The position numbers and the translations under genes are program-made. 6,455 nucleotides of DNA from an uncultured Actinomycetospora sp. GTDB lineage: Bacteria; Actinomycetota; Actinomycetes; Mycobacteriales; Pseudonocardiaceae. Below, piece after piece: positions 5,972 through 6,455 of the stretch. Location: assembly GCA_902805495.1 (NCBI GenBank), contig CADCTH010000075.1:1-6455 (forward strand), given 5' to 3'. The notes below the pieces were generated by a model, which had not been told where the DNA came from, made no database searches, and worked only from the letters and a program-made list of their open reading frames with translations. Numbering within the stretch: position 1 is the stretch's first letter; every line of letters starts with the position of its first letter.

Positions 5972-6455
5972 TCACCGGAAGTCCCGCGAGCTCGAGGGCA
6001 CCCGCAGCTCCAGGCGCTCGATGCGGTCGGCGATCAGGTTGACCACGGTGGCCGCGTCGGGGGCCCGCTCGACCCGGCCGCGGATGACCAGCGCGGCGCT
6101 GGTGCGCGCCACCACCCGGTGCCGCGCCCAGAGCCCCTCCGAGCAGACGACGTTGAGCATGCCGGTCTCGTCCTCGAGGTTGAGGAACGTCGTGCCGCCC
6201 GCGGTCGCCGGCCGCTGGCGGTGGGTGACCACCCCGCCGACCTCTATGCGCTCGCCCTCGGGCACACCGGACACCGCGGCCACCGCGTACGCGCCGCGCT
6301 CGTCCAGCGACGCCCGCAGGTGGGTCACCGGGTGGCTGTCGGGGGTGACGCCGGTGGCCCACACGTCGGCGACGGTGAGCTCGACGGCGCTCATCCCCGG
6401 CAGCGCGGGGGCCTCGAGCCCGACCGCGGTGTCGGGCAGCCGGTCGTGGCGCACG
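5972..6455 (-). CDS. dnaE2: Error-prone DNA polymerase DnaE2 (ImuC), C-terminal fragment
   Basis: C-terminal end of the C-family translesion polymerase that acts with ImuA'/ImuB in SOS-induced mutagenesis of actinobacteria. Only about 160 residues are visible out of roughly 1,070 or more expected; the gene enters from beyond the right edge. The visible part covers the segment before and within the C-terminal OB-fold: ALPGMSAVELTVADVWATG, the PDSHP turn, then the OB strands GGVVTHRQRPATAGGTTF and FLNLEDETGMLNVVC, then ALVIRGRVE. It ends in SSRDFR, matching the SRDFR terminus typical of mycobacterial DnaE2. The first Met in view is internal, not a start. Polymerase catalytic residues are outside the window, and so is any LexA box that would control the gene. 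Confidence 0.95.
   Translation of the reverse strand, partial: VRHDRLPDTAVGLEAPALPGMSAVELTVADVWATGVTPDSHPVTHLRASLDERGAYAVAAVSGVPEGERIEVGGVVTHRQRPATAGGTTFLNLEDETGMLNVVCSEGLWARHRVVARTSAALVIRGRVERAPDAATVVNLIADRIERLELRVPSSSRDFR

Noticed and set aside
5229..6362. A 377-codon minus-strand frame spanning dnaE2 and the next gene
   Set aside because: It is out of frame with the well-supported DnaE2 tail and the 196-residue protein, and its translation is His/Arg/Gly-rich with no domain.

Overview
This is a very GC-rich window in which every supported gene lies on the minus strand, so the map reads right to left. The composition, the GTG starts, the short gene spacings and the protein relationships (DnaE2 tail, FolD followed by a DUF3017 membrane protein, eukaryote-like NADP isocitrate dehydrogenase) point to an actinobacterium, most likely mycolata or Pseudonocardiales-like. 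The genus cannot be fixed from the sequence alone.

In transcription order: (1) 6455-5972, the C-terminal end of the error-prone DNA polymerase DnaE2, cut by the window edge; (2) 5857-5267, an unrecognised small membrane protein of about 196 residues; (3) 5217-4187, a YdcZ/DUF606-type DMT permease whose two halves lie in different frames, joined by an apparent one-base deletion near 4947-4957; (4) 4146-3286, folD, the bifunctional folate enzyme; (5) 3289-2831, a DUF3017 three-helix membrane protein overlapping folD by four bases (GTGA); (6) 2722-1505, icd, dimeric NADP-dependent isocitrate dehydrogenase with its own Shine-Dalgarno sequence; (7) 1347-1, an AI-2E-family (PF01594) permease with a long disordered C-terminal tail, cut by the window edge.

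The genes are mostly housekeeping. folD and the DUF3017 gene form a translationally coupled pair. icd is set apart by a 108-base spacer holding two short palindromes and is closed by a strong GC hairpin, so it is probably its own unit. Weaker hairpins follow dnaE2 and the 196-residue gene directly after their stop codons. No intergenic stretch exceeds about 160 bases. I found no RNA genes, insertion sequences, CRISPR or phage features.

I did not find a convincing undescribed system. The points most worth a second look are the permease frameshift, the palindromes flanking the icd promoter region, and the histidine-containing membrane protein.
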